A DNA stretch of 64,000 bases from assembly GCA_026018925.1 (NCBI GenBank), contig JAKSZU010000003.1, positions 189,321,639-189,385,638 of the forward strand. The letters are read 5' to 3'. Position 1 is the stretch's first letter; each line of letters opens with the position of its first letter. The translations under genes were made by a program, and so were the position numbers. This document shows, piece by piece, positions 1 through 10,791 of the stretch. The notes beneath the pieces are model-generated. The model was not told where the DNA came from. It did no database searches and was given only the letters and a program-made list of their open reading frames with translations. This DNA is from Tupaia tana. Taxonomy: Eukaryota; Chordata; Mammalia; Scandentia; Tupaiidae.

Positions 1-249
1 TTCTGCACTGCCTGTGCTTAATGGTTACATTGACAAGTGCTAATGTATGGCAAGAGAATGAGTTTGAAATGAAACATGCTGTTTTCGAATCTGCAAGCAA
101 TTTTGCCGTGGGCCCATCAAACCCCTGTGCCAGCGAAACATTTTCATTAATCTGCTCACTATGCCCCTGCCCATTCAGCTGGCCGCGTGAGGACACTTTT
201 CAGCTCCTCTTGGCCTACCCCCCACCCTTGCCTTTTTCTAAACACACAC

Positions 250-250
<1 letters not shown>
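1..250. other. Unique DNA, no gene seen
   Basis: No SINE, L1 or MIR similarity is visible and there is no convincing coding frame. The stretch is balanced in composition and free of simple repeats until the microsatellite that follows. Its character resembles conserved non-coding DNA, but that is only an impression. Confidence 0.4.

Positions 251-320
<70 letters not shown>
251..320. repeat. (CT)n(CA)n compound microsatellite
   Basis: A run of CT dinucleotides passes directly into a run of CA dinucleotides. Open frames across it on both strands are composition artefacts. Confidence 0.95.
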
Positions 321-322
<2 letters not shown>

Positions 323-1730
323 TATCATGAAGTGAGCCGTTGTTTGAAACCGTTTTGTGGTCTCTGGCAGGCGGGTTGGTGGAAATTCGCTGACTTTACA
401 CCGTGAAATGTTGCAGCTGTCTCTCTCCTCCAAAGGGACTGGCTGCCTCGATGTTTCAATCCCTGGCAGCCAGTCAACAAGAAAATCTGTCCCTCTGTTT
501 CCCCCCCTCCTTTTTGTAAAACTCCCCCCCCTTAGCTAAATTTATTTTTGAATAAATCTTCTCACAGAAAATAGAGAACAGCTATTACCTGTCTGGCCCC
601 GGTATGTGCAAACCACAGCAAGCTGTGGCAAAGCAGGCAGCCTTCCGGCCTTGAGCTTATAGAAAGCTCATGAATGGAAACCTGGATCTGGCAGCTTCAC
701 TTCCACCCACAGCTTAGGATGGGAGCCCTGCGACTCTTGCTCAGGCATGCACAGGTCCAGGTGGTGGACAGTGACCTCTGGCTCTGTCCCTTTCTCCTGG
801 AAGGCCTGTGCTCTGTCTGATCACTAGAGGGTTGCCTTCCAGGTCAGCTGCTGCTATGGAGCCTGCTGGGTCCCCTCATCAAAGGCCAATAAGGGCATAG
901 AAGGTCCACAAGCCGTCTGAGGCATGGGGAGATGAGAGAGTAGCTGGGGAGCCTCTGGATCCGTGGCTGCCCACAAGGTGTATGAATCAGCATTTTCTCC
1001 CTAGCTGAGGGAGAAGAGCCAGAGGGCTGACCCCATGAATGCTGACTCACTCCATCAGGGCAGGCCAGAATCACAGGCTGTCCTATCCCAGTGTGGCTCT
1101 CTCCTGTTGTGTCCTGGGACAGTGTCTAGGGGAAGGGTTTCTGTGTGATCTCAGCCATCTTAATGTTACTGCAGTGGAAGGCAGAGGAGATAGCCACTGA
1201 TGAGTTTTCAGGAACATGAGGAAAGATCTCGGCTTCTGCCCATTTCGGAAGTCCTGAATTGCCTTGAATAGGCCACAAAAGTTTTTGCTTCATAATGAGA
1301 GAATGAGATCTCCACTCAAGTGTCGATGAAGGGCAAGACAAAGTCCTACCAGGAGAGGGAGGAAGAAAAAGAATTCCAGTTAACTGGTGTCTGAATGGTG
1401 GGAGGAGGAATCTGGAAGGGGAGAGGGCAAACAAGTGAAAGAAGCGCGTGTCAGAGCCAACGGATAACTTCACAGTGGTCCCATGAAGAAGCGTTCTTTG
1501 CCTAAGCTGCAGATTTATAGAAGTAGAGACTTAATCTTACCCAGGGGGAAAAAGGGCCCATGCCCCACCAGGAAGGATGAAAAAACGGTGAGGAAGTGAA
1601 GCTGGAGAGTGACCCATGTGGACCTTGTCTAAGCCTGGGCTGGGACCCTGATGAAAGTCAGCTGTAAATATATAAACGTGCTGTCATCTACTGTTCAGTC
1701 TACTACTGAAGTTGCAATAGTTATTACCCT
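321..1730. other. Unique intergenic DNA, no gene seen
   Basis: Mixed-composition DNA without recognisable repeats or a coding frame. Open frames here (for example about 115 codons on the minus strand at 1126-1473) have no recognisable domain and no supporting splice context. Confidence 0.4.
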
Positions 1731-1734
1731 CAGA

Positions 1735-2200
1735 TGACAGTGGAATACTTCATTCATTCAGCAAATAATAAGTTCTCACTATGTGCTGGCCATGTTGCTG
1801 CTCTTTTCAGGTTATAGATCTGCCCTCTCAAGGATAAAATACGCACTGGTGAAGACATGAGCAAAATATTACCTGACCTCAGAGGAAGAAGCAGTAAGCT
1901 GTGTGGAAGAAAAAAGAGAAAGCTTCATGGAAGAGGAGAACCTTAAAAGATGAGTAGGATTTCAAAAGCAGAGAATGAAGTTCCAAGGTAAGGAACTAGC
2001 ATAACATGGAGGTATGAAAGTAAAAGTGGTATCTAGAGAATGATGAGTGGTCCCAAATGAATGAATGGTAAGTATCTGTGGCGTTGTTTGTGTTCATGGA
2101 GGGGGGGGGTGGTAAAGGTGATGGGAAATGGAACTGAAAATTTAAAATGGGACCATATTGACTCATCCGGCAGGCTACAGATGCCATGCCAAACCACAGG
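1735..2200. repeat. Probable ancient interspersed repeat remnant
   Basis: The stretch beginning with CATTCATTCAGCAAATA and continuing with a 'tgtgctggcc' motif resembles the 'cattcattcaacaaatatt... tgtgccaggcac' module of very old mammalian repeats. Family assignment is from memory and uncertain. A G-run lies at about 2099-2109. Confidence 0.35.
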
Positions 2201-3189
2201 CATCCCTTAAAGGAGGCAGAGCCTTGAGGGCTGGCAGTGAGTGGGTGAGAGAGTAGCAGTATGATCCCATTGTATATTTATAATAGCCCCCTATGAGCCA
2301 CTAGAAAAGTGCAGGTGAGGAGGGAGGCTTTGGAGGCAGGCAGATCATAGGCTGCCTCAACAGCCCAGGTCAGAAACAAGAGGGCTGGGACAGCAAAGGT
2401 AGTGTTCCTGGAGAGAGGGATGGATGCTGGGGATCTACAAAGGTCAGGGGCAACCAGAGATGGGGCGGGGGGGGAAGGGAAGCACCAGCAAGTCGTCCTG
2501 GGACAATGCCATGGCCATGACAGAGACGGGGAATGTTGAGGGAGAAGTGGGTTTGAGAGAGGAAGAAGAGAACAGATGCATGGAGTTGGGAGTTCCTGGT
2601 GGTGACTTTCATGAAGGAATATCCAAGGGACATGGAGAGAGAGATGACCAAAACAGGGGGAAGGCAGAATTCTGGGGAATGACAACATGAAGAAGAGCTA
2701 AATTAACAGAGAGAACAGCAGGGTGAGTATATGAGCCAAGAAGAAATGGGAGGAGGAGAGTTCCAAGAAGGACTGGAATGCATTTTTCCCAAGAAAGTAA
2801 GATGGTGAGGTGTTTGGTTGAGCAATGAGGAGGACAATGGTTATCTCTGGGAGAGCAGTCTAAGTGAAGGGGATGTTGAGTAGGAGTTGAGGCAGAAAGA
2901 AGAAATTTAAACATAGCTTTAAAAAAATGTCACAGGATGAGTGCAAGGAAAGTTCCTTGGTTGATGGGCTGTTGAACAGTATTCAAGGAGGAATCAATAT
3001 GGAGGGAGATTGAAAAGGCACCAGAGAGAGGACGCTGATGGAGCAAAATCATGGGAAAGGCAGAGGAAATGGAAAGGTTGACCTTGCAAGAGGCAGGAAG
3101 AGGAGTACTGAGCCAGAGAATGGTTGAAGTGAGGGAAAGTGAGGATGTTGGCAGCCTCTTGGGGAAGGAAACAGTGAGATCATGTGCTG
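2201..3189 (+). repeat. Purine-rich old repeat, possibly L1M 5' UTR-like
   Basis: A long G/A-rich stretch with phrases such as 'ggaggcaggcag', 'gggatggatgctgg' and 'gagaggacgctgatgg', typical of the purine-rich 5' regions of old mammalian L1 elements. Similar text resumes after the inserted SINE at 3491-3900. Open frames here are composition-driven. The family is inferred, not demonstrated. Confidence 0.35.
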
Positions 3190-3203
3190 AGAATGAGGGG
3201 TGG

Positions 3204-3476
3204 AGTGACCAGCAGTTGGTGTAATGGCTATGTTGCTAGACTTCCATGTAGTCGACCGTGGTTTGAGCCTGGACCTAGTGGCTTAAAACTCATGCCGGGC
3301 GTGTGTGCGTGTGTGCCCAAGATCCCAAGAAGAGAATGGAGGAGAAGGGATTACAGCGTGGCCATCCCCCCTGGGGGGTGATTTCTCACTTTCTGTCTGT
3401 CTGTCTCTCTCTGTCTGTCTGGTGAGCGCATGTGCCCTATAGCAAAAACCTCTCAAAAAAAAAAAAAAAAAAAAAA
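3204..3476 (+). mobile_element. tRNA-derived SINE, long form
   Basis: The copy runs from the tRNA-like head (GACCAGCAGTTGGTGTAATGG) through a degenerate B box (GGTTTGAGCC) to CCCTATAGCAAAAACCTCTC and an A tail of about 23. It is flanked by an exact 14-bp target duplication, AGAATGAGGGGTGG, at 3190-3203 and 3477-3490. It sits in purine-rich old repeat DNA. Confidence 0.9.
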
Positions 3477-3490
3477 AGAATGAGGGGTGG

Positions 3491-3977
3491 GGATGAAGGT
3501 GATGGGAGGAGTGAGAAGTTGGAGACAGGTAGGAAAAGGAATAGAAATATGGGCAGGAATGAATAAAGGATAAAATATATGTAAGAATGAATTCTCAGCA
3601 CTTAGAGAATTCAGTTGAAGGTAGAAGCCTGACTCTCAGCAACCTGGTCTACATGGTCATGCCACTTGCCTTTCTTGGCATCTGGAAGCAGAAACAGAAG
3701 CAGGGAACATAGTGGCGGGATAACTCTGGCTACAGATGGCAGGCAGCACAGCTGCAGTGGAAGCCAGAGGCAAAGGAGTTTGGGGTCAACCATGGAGAAT
3801 TTTAGAGCAGGAAGCCTTTTGTTGATATGGGGACCTTTATTTTCAAGCCTGGTACAACCTTGTCTCGGGCAGAAATTTGGAGACAAAATTTGGATACTTG
3901 AAAAGTTTTAAATAAAAACAAAAACAAACAAATGAAAAATACCTATCTGCCAGAAAGAATTGTAAACCAGGAATCAG
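3491..3977. other. Continuation of purine-rich old repeat, then unique DNA
   Basis: The text is continuous with the sequence left of the SINE at 3204. From about 3600 it loses its purine bias and shows no gene. Short open frames on both strands (about 80-90 codons) have no recognisable features. Confidence 0.35.
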
Positions 3978-3991
3978 AAAATTAACTCCTG

Positions 3992-4078
3992 GGGGCCAGC
4001 AGATGGCGTGGTGGTTAAGTACTGGACATTCTCACATGGTCGATCACAGTTTGAGTCCTAGACCTGGTGGCTTGCTTT

Positions 4079-4116
<38 letters not shown>

Positions 4117-4151
4117 AAATTAAAATAAATGAATGAATGAATAAGTAAATA
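3992..4151 (+). mobile_element. SINE, short form (B), split by an L1
   Basis: Head GGGGCCAGCAGATGGCGTGG, degenerate B box GTTTGAGTCC, CT-rich body, and end GGTCAAATTAAAATAAATG followed by an AATA-rich tail. The tail is cut by the minus-strand L1 and continues at 10216-10234. The SINE's own duplication is AAAATTAACTCCTG at 3978-3991 and AAAATGAACTCCTG at 10235-10248 (one mismatch), so SINE plus L1 lie between one pair of target repeats. Confidence 0.85.
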
Positions 4152-4366
4152 AATAAATAATTTTTTTTTCATTTATTTATTTTTACATTTTTCCACAAAC
4201 ATTTATTTTACATAGCAAAAAATTTTAGCTCATACTCCATAATTCTTGACAGTTTACAAACAACTTTCAAAATTTCAAAATACTGAATTTTAAAGGTAAT
4301 GTTCAGAATATGTCTTATAATTTTGTATAATTTTATAACTCTATAGCAACAGAAGCAGTATGGTTT

Positions 4367-4369
<3 letters not shown>

Positions 4370-4443
<74 letters not shown>
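4370..4443. repeat. (TA)n microsatellite in L1 3' UTR
   Basis: About 37 TA units with one interruption (TAAATA). It lies in the 3' UTR of the minus-strand L1, just past the segment matching the end of the second L1 copy at 13.8 kb. Confidence 0.95.
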
Positions 4444-4552
4444 TTAGAATGCAGACACTCGGTATATATTAAGTGGGGACATACAATGTCTCTCCTTCAT
4501 AGCATGGCTTGCTTCACTCAGTAGTAAGTCTTCCATATTCATCCACTTCCTT

Positions 4553-7500
4553 TCAAAAGCCAGGGTTTTGTTGTTTTTTTATGGATGAATAGTATTCCAT
4601 TGAGTATATGTGCCATAGTTTTTCTAACCATTCATCAGTTTGTGGGCATTTAGGTTGTTTCCATGACTTGGCAATCGTGAAAAGTGCTGCAATAAACATC
4701 GATGTGCAAGCACTTTTTTGATTAAGTATTCTTCTGTCCTTCGGGTAGATACCAAGGAGTGGGATTGCTGGATCATACGGTAGTTCTATTTGTAGGTTTT
4801 GGAGGAATCTCCAAATTGTTCTCCACAGTGGTTGGACCAATTTACAATCCCACCAGCAGTGTAAGAGAGTTCCCTTTTCACCACACCCCCTCCAGCACTT
4901 ATCATTTTTTGTTTTTTTAATCTTAGACATTCTGACTGGGGTTAGGTGATATCTCATTGTTGTTTTGATCTGCATTTCCCTTACAATGAGGGATGTTGAG
5001 CATTTTTTCATATGCCTTTTAGCTATTCGTATGTCATCTTTAGAGAGTGGTTTTTTCAACTCATTCTCCCATCTTTTAATAGGATTGATTGTCTTTTTCC
5101 GGAACAGCTGCTTGAGTTCCTTGTAAATTCTGGTTATCAGTCCCTTGTCTGATGCATAGTTTACAAAAATATTTTCCCATTCTGAGGGCTCTCTGTTCAC
5201 ACTAATCACTATGTCTTTTGCCATGCAGAAACTTCTTAGTCTGATGTAATCCCACTTGTCTATTTTAGGGATCATAGACTGTACGCTGGGAGTCTTATTT
5301 AAGAAGTTTTTCCCTACCCCAATGTCTCCCAGATTTTCCCCGGTGTTTCCCAGGAGCAGTTTTATAGCTTGAGGTCTTAGATTTAGATCTTTGATCCACC
5401 TTGACTTTATTTTTGTCAGAGGTGAGAGGTAGGGGTTCAGATTCATCTTTCTGCAAGTGGAGATCCAGTTTTGACAGCACCATTTGCTGAAGAGGTTTTC
5501 CTTTTCCCACTGAATTGACTGGTACCCCTTGTCAAAAATCAGTTGGCTGTATGTCTGAGCATTCATTTCTGGGGACTCTATTCTGTTCCATTGGTCCACC
5601 TATCTGTTCCTGTGCCAGTACCATGCTGTTTTGATTACCACAGCTTTGTAGTATATTTTTGGGTCAGGGAGTGAGATGCCGCCCACTCCACTCTTCTTGT
5701 GCAGAACTGCTTTGGCAATACGGGGTCTTTTATGATTCCAGACAAACTTTATGATTGTCTTTCCTAGATCTGTGAAGAATATGTCTGGTACTTTGATTGG
5801 CATTGAATTAAATAGGTAGATTAATTTGGGTAAAATTGCCATTTTGATTATATTAATTCTTCCAATCCAGGAATATGGGATGTCCTTCCACTTTTTTGTG
5901 TCGTTTTCAATTTCTTTTTTTATCTTCTCATAGTTTTCCTTGTGGAGGTCTTTAACTTCTTTAGTTAGATTTATCCCTAAGTATCTTATACTTTTTGTGG
6001 CTATGGTAAATGGAACAACTTTTTTCAGTTCTGTCTCAGTCTGCCTGTTGTTCGTATACAGAAATGCTATAGATTTCTGGATATTAATTTTGTATCCTGC
6101 AACGTTACTGTATTCATGTATTACTTCCAGAAATTTTTTTTATGGAAACCATTGGGTCTTCTATGTATACAATCATGTCATCTGCAAATAGAGAGAGTTT
6201 CACCTCTTCTTTTCCTATTGGAATGCCTTTTATTTTTTCCTCTTTTCTGATTGCAATGGCCAAGACGTCTAGTACTATATTGGAGAGGAGTGGAGAAAGT
6301 GGATATCCTTGTCTTGTACCCGTTTTTAGTGGAAAAGCTTTCAGCTTTTCTCCATTGAGGATGATGTTCGCTATAGGTTTTTCATAGATAGCTTTTATTG
6401 TGTTGAGAAATGACCTTTCTATGCCGATTTTGCCGAGAGTCTTGATCATGAAGGGATGTTGTATCTTATCAAATGCTTTTTCTGCATCAATTGATATGAC
6501 CATATGGTTTTTATCTTTCTTCCTATTAATATGGTGTATTACATTTATGGTTTTGCGTATGTTGAACCAACCTTGCATTCCTGGGATAAAGCCTACCTGA
6601 TCCTGATGTATAATCTTTTTTATAAGTTGTTGTATACGATTTGCTAGTACCTTGTTGAGAATCTTCTCATCTATATTCATCAGGGATATTGGTCTATAGT
6701 TTTCCTTCCTTGTCCTGTCCTTATCTGTTTTAAGGATAAGGGTGATAGAGGCTTCATAGAATGAATTAGGGAGAGATTCACCCTTTTGGATATTTAGAAA
6801 TAACTTGAGCAGAATGGGGGTTAACTCTTCTTTGAAAGTTTTGTAGAATTCAGAGGTGAATCCATCAGGGCCAGGGCTTTTCTTTGTTGGGAGGTTATTT
6901 ATAACCGATTCGATCTCCTGACTTGTTATGGACCTATTCAGACTTTCTATATCCTCCTGGCTCAATCTAGGTAGATTATACATGTCCAGGAATTTGTCCA
7001 TCTCATCCAAATTATCTTGTTTCTTGGCATACAGATGTTCATAGTATCCTCTAATAATGTTTTTTATTTCTACTATGTCTGTTGTTATTTTGCCTGCTTC
7101 ATTGCAGATCTGATTCACCTGGTTCTTTTCTCTCTTCTTCTTAATAAGTCTCACTAGTGGTGTATCAATTTTGTTTATCTTTTCAAAGAACCAGCTTTTA
7201 CTTTCATTTATTTTCTGTATAGTTCGTTTATTTTCTATTTCATTTATTTCTGCTCGTATCTTTATTATTTCCTTTCTCCTGGAGTTTTTTGGATCTTTTT
7301 GCTGTTGCTTTTCCAATTCTGTGAGGCATGATGTTAGGTGATCCATTTGCCTTCTTTCCATGCTCCTCTTATGTGCACTAATTGCTATGAACTTCCCTCT
7401 TATGCTTTAGCAGTGTCCCAAAGATTATGGAAACTCGTGTCCTCATTGTCATTGGCTTCCATGAACCTTTTGATTTCAGTCTTTATTTCTTCAGTAGTTG

Positions 7501-8289
7501 TGGAGTCATTCAGGAGTAGGTTATTAAGTTTCCATGTATTTGAGTATTTTTGAGGATTTCTCTTGAAATTAAACTCAAGTTTAATTCCATCATGGTTGGT
7601 GAAGATGCTGGGTATAGTTTCTATGTTTTGAATCTGTAGAGGCTTGCTTTGTGCCCAATAATGTGGTCAATCTTCAAGAATGTTCCATGTGGCGGCGAGA
7701 AAAAAGTGTATCTCGAGGTTTTGGGATGGAAAGTTCTATAGATGTCTGTTAAGTCCATTTGATTTATGATATCGTTTAGATCTTTTATCTCTTTACCTAT
7801 TTTTTGTCTAGATGATCTATCCAGGGGGGATAGAGCAGTGTTGAGGTCTTCAACAATTAGTGTGTTGCAGTCTATCTCCCTTTTTAGATCTAGCAGTCTT
7901 TCCTTCACATATTTGGGTGCTCCTGTGTTAGGTGCATAGATATTAATAAGTGTTATATCTTCTTGATCGATTGATCCTTTTACTACAATATAGTGCCCTT
8001 CTTTGTCTCTTCGAACAATTTTTGTTTTAAAGCCTATTTTGTCAGAGATTAGTATTGCGACTCCAGCTCTTTTTTGGTTCCCATTTGCATGGAAAATCTT
8101 TTTCCAACCCTTCGCTTTCAGTCTATGTATATCTTTATCCATGAAGTGGGTTTCCTGTAGGCAACAGATAGAGGGTTTTTGTTTTTTTAACCCATTCAGT
8201 CTGTGTCTCTTGATTGGAGAGTTTAATCCATTAACATTCAATGTTATTATCGATGTTAATGGATCTGTCCCGACGTTTAAGTTGGCCAT
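4553..8289 (-). pseudogene. L1 ORF2 (endonuclease/reverse transcriptase), broken
   Basis: The start (high coordinates) carries the APE-like endonuclease domain: TLNVNGLNSP, QETHF, KRAGVAILISD and NIYAPNTGAP are clear, followed by a DLN motif where GDFN is usual and the KIDHI motif. The reverse transcriptase domain lies at about 6114-7361, with [31 protein letters not shown] and the catalytic FADD. The C-terminal part (4553-5842) has the cysteine-rich module ([18 protein letters not shown]) and ends NPGF-stop. Breaks: the endonuclease frame ends at 7621 and the RT frame begins in another phase; the RT frame is lost near a run of eight T (6134-6141); an in-frame TAG lies at 5600-5602, where CAG is likely ancestral. 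The organisation is standard L1. Confidence 0.92.
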
Positions 8290-8333
8290 TGTCTTAGTTG
8301 CCTTTTATTCTTTTGTTTCTGACTGTTACTTCT

Positions 8334-9674
8334 TTAGATTTCCTGGAACAGTACTTTCTTCAGGGTTTCATGGAGAGCTGGCCTGGTGCTGGCAAATTCT
8401 TTCAGGTTTTGTTTGTCTGAGAAGATTTTTAATCTTTTTTTTCCCATATGAAGGATAATCTTGCAGGATACAATAATCTTGGTTGAAATTGTTTCTCTCT
8501 TAACACTTTCAATACATCTTCCCATTCTTTCCTTGCTTGCATTGTTTCCGTTGAGAAGTCCGGTGTTAGCCTGATGGGGTGACCTTTGTAAGTCACTTGT
8601 CGTTTCTCTCTTGCCAGTTTTAGTATCTTATCTTTATCTGTGGTCTTAGCCAGTCTATGATATGCCTTGGGGAAGATCTTCTTGGGTTGATTCTATTTGG
8701 TGTCCTTTGTATTTCTTGGGTCTGGATGTTTGAGTGCCTCTCTATGCTTGGGAAATTTTCTTCCAAGATTTCATGGAATAATTTTTCCATGCTCTTATTA
8801 GTTTCTTCACCTTCTGGGATACCAATTATTCGGATGTTAGGATGTCTAATGGAATCTAGTAATTCTCGTATGTTATCTTCATGTTTTTTTTGTTATTTTC
8901 TCTATCTTTTTGGTAGTTTTCTCTATGTCAGAAGTTTTATCTTCTACATCAGAGATTCTACCTTCAGCATGGTCTAACCTGCTTTTTTTTTTTTTTTCCT
9001 TTTTCTTTTTTTGGAGAGGTTTTTGCTATAGGGCGTGTGCGCTCGCCAGACAGACAGAGAGAGACACAGAGATAGAAAGCAGGAAATCACCCCCCAGGGG
9101 GGATGGCCACGCCGCAATCCCTTCTCCTCCATTCTCCTCTCGGGATCTTGGGCACGCACGCACATGTGCCCGGCGTGAGTTTAAGCCGCCGGGTCCGGGA
9201 CTCGAACCACGGTCGACTACGTGGGAGTCCAGCGACATAGCCATCACGCTAACTGCTGGTCCCTAATCTGCTTTTAATACTTTCGAGAGAGTTTTTTATT
9301 TCCTGTATTACAGACTTCACCTCTAATAGTTCCGTCTTATTCTTCTTCAGCATTTCTTCCTTCATATCGTTGAAGGACTTTCTCATCTCCTGTAGTTCAT
9401 TGTCTCTTTTCTGTTCCAGCTCATAGTACTTGTTCAACATGAATGTTCTAAACTCTATCTCGGACATTTTGGTAATGTCCTCTATTTTTTCAAGAAAAGG
9501 AAGGGAGTTACTGTGTTCCTTTGATGGAGACATATTTCCTGCTTTATTCAGGCCTGAGGTTCTTCTACTTCTCACCATTGGGAGATGTGTTCCCTTTGAA
9601 AAACCTTTTATGAGAATGTTTCTTCGAATAGGAGCAAGTGTGTTTCCTTTCTGATGTGGAATGGAGACAGCCAA
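8334..9674 (-). pseudogene. L1 ORF1 (RNA-binding chaperone), broken and SINE-interrupted
   Basis: The N-terminal half (9249-9674) encodes a charged coiled-coil stretch of about 100 residues (MSEIEFRTFMLNKYYELEQ through EEMLKKNK), as expected for the trimerising region of L1 ORF1p. The middle, readable at about 8660-8970, has the RRM-like phrase RHPNIRIIGIPEGEE. The C-terminal domain is at 8334-8525 (KIFSDKQNLKEFASTRPALH). A younger SINE cuts the gene at 8987-9262, and the C-terminal half is not one continuous frame. It ends 44 bp before ORF2. Confidence 0.85.
8987..9262 (-). mobile_element. Young tRNA-derived SINE, long form, inside L1 ORF1
   Basis: On the minus strand it reads from the head (complement of CGCTAACTGCTGGTCCC) through a good B box (GACTCGAACC on the plus strand) to the CTATAGCAAAAACCTCTCC end and an A-rich tail. 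The target duplication is CTAACCTGCTTTT (8974-8986) and CTAATCTGCTTTT (9263-9275). It preserves most CpGs, so it is young, and it post-dates the L1. Confidence 0.93.
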
Positions 9675-10201
9675 AGTCTCTCTTCAATTGCGTTTAGTAA
9701 TGTAATCCAAGAAAAAGTATTCTCTTCAGGTGTACAAAGAAATGTATACCCTTCTTCGCAGGTGGTTCAGTGAAATGGAGGATTCTAGAGAGTCTTAAAA
9801 TGCTAGAATGTTTCAGAATTGTAATTCTAGACCTATCTAGACAGCCAGGGATGGTGTAGATAAAGGAAGTGAGGACTGAATAAGTGGAAAGAAAATAATA
9901 CATAGAATAAAGAAAAAGTCCCGCGCTGCGCATTAGCACGGCGCACGATTTCGCCAGGGGTGGAAAGATGGGAGTCTGGTGTGGTAGGACTGAGGGCGTT
10001 CCTATGTGTTAATCAGAAGAGAGAAATTTACAAATGAAAGACGTGGGTAAGGGGACAGAAAAAGAAAGGAAAAACAAAAAAAAAAAGTGTACCTGGCTGA
10101 AAGAGGGGTGTCTGGCTTGGGGGTCCCGGGGCTGAAGCTACTGGGGGCAGTCCTCCCTCGAAGTTCCTGGCCCAGGGGTCGAAAGATGGGGGTGTGGTGT
10201 C
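9675..10201 (-). promoter_or_regulatory. L1 5' UTR / internal promoter region
   Basis: About 530 bp between ORF1 and the 5' target duplication. It is CpG-bearing around 9920-9955, which is unusual for this neighbourhood. A block of about 30 bp with the phrase GGAAAGATGGGAGTCTGGTG (9961-9980) recurs as GAAAGATGGGGGTGTGGTG (10181-10199), about 217-220 bp apart, as if the UTR held repeated promoter monomers. Promoter role is known for L1 5' UTRs; the repeat is seen here. Confidence 0.6.
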
Positions 10202-10248
10202 AATAAATAATTTTTAAGAAAAGAAAAGAAAAAGAAAATGAACTCCTG

Positions 10249-10529
10249 TTGCAGCTTCTCCTTCTCGGCTTTGCCATGCTGTGTGATCCAGGCAGATCAC
10301 GTAAACTGTTTACATCATTACTCCTATCTAACTACATGGGGACACATGCTGTTGATTTATTAGCTTCCTAGAAATAATATGCTCTTTAAATAATGGCAAT
10401 CTTTCTGAGAAAGATGTGATTTCTTCAAAATTCTGTAGTTCTTGCCCTCTTGTTACACTGGTAAAACAAAGCAAATAAACAAAAGCAGGTTTTTTTGGTT
10501 TATTAAAACCAACGTTTGTTGGTTTATTT
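10249..10529. other. Unique DNA, no gene seen
   Basis: AT-rich sequence without a recognised repeat. At about 10492-10527 a short inverted arrangement of TTGGTTTATT and AAACCAACG is visible. Confidence 0.4.
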
Positions 10530-10791
10530 ATTTATTTAAATAATAGAAGGTGCATGTAGATGAATGAGAGAGAACCAGAGAGAGGGAGAGAAGGAGAAAA
10601 AGAGAGAGACAGAGAAAGCAGCCTCAATAGGGTCCCATTATGCTTTCCCCATCCTCTAGCTCCTCGGGTCCACATCTATACCTCGCACTCAGCACATTAT
10701 TCACGATGCTCTAGGATCCAAACCGCTGTCTCCATATGGCTTCCAATACTTATAGAGCACTAGAATCACTGCTGTTCCATGGTGGCTGGGC
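10530..10791 (-). mobile_element. Diverged SINE-like element (tentative)
   Basis: On the minus strand the block reads as a tRNA-like head with GGTTTGGATCCTAG in the B-box position, then a CT-rich body (CTCTCTCTGGTTCTCTCTC) and an AAATAAATAAATAA tail. That order matches the short SINE form, but similarity is weak and no target duplication was found. It could instead be an unrelated old repeat. Confidence 0.35.

Larger units (their letters stand above)
4152..10215 (-). mobile_element. Full-length-class L1 (LINE-1), degenerate
   Basis: A minus-strand L1 of about 6 kb. From its 5' end (high coordinates) it has a 5' UTR (about 9675-10201), ORF1 (about 8334-9674), a 44-bp inter-ORF gap, ORF2 (4553-8289), and a 3' UTR containing a (TA)n tract and ending in a T-run on the plus strand at 4161. 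A 14-bp target duplication AATAAATAATTTTT is visible at 4152-4165 and 10202-10215. The SINE at 8987-9262 interrupts ORF1. ORF2 spans three reading frames and has an internal stop, so the copy cannot move on its own. The reading of both ends is good; exact tail limits blur into A/T-rich sequence. Confidence 0.93.

Noticed and set aside
251-320. CRISPR-like or satellite array
   Set aside because: It is a simple dinucleotide microsatellite with no spacers; CRISPR arrays are not expected in this genome.
8657-8977. Plus-strand frame with hydrophobic text
   Set aside because: It is the antisense shadow of L1 ORF1.
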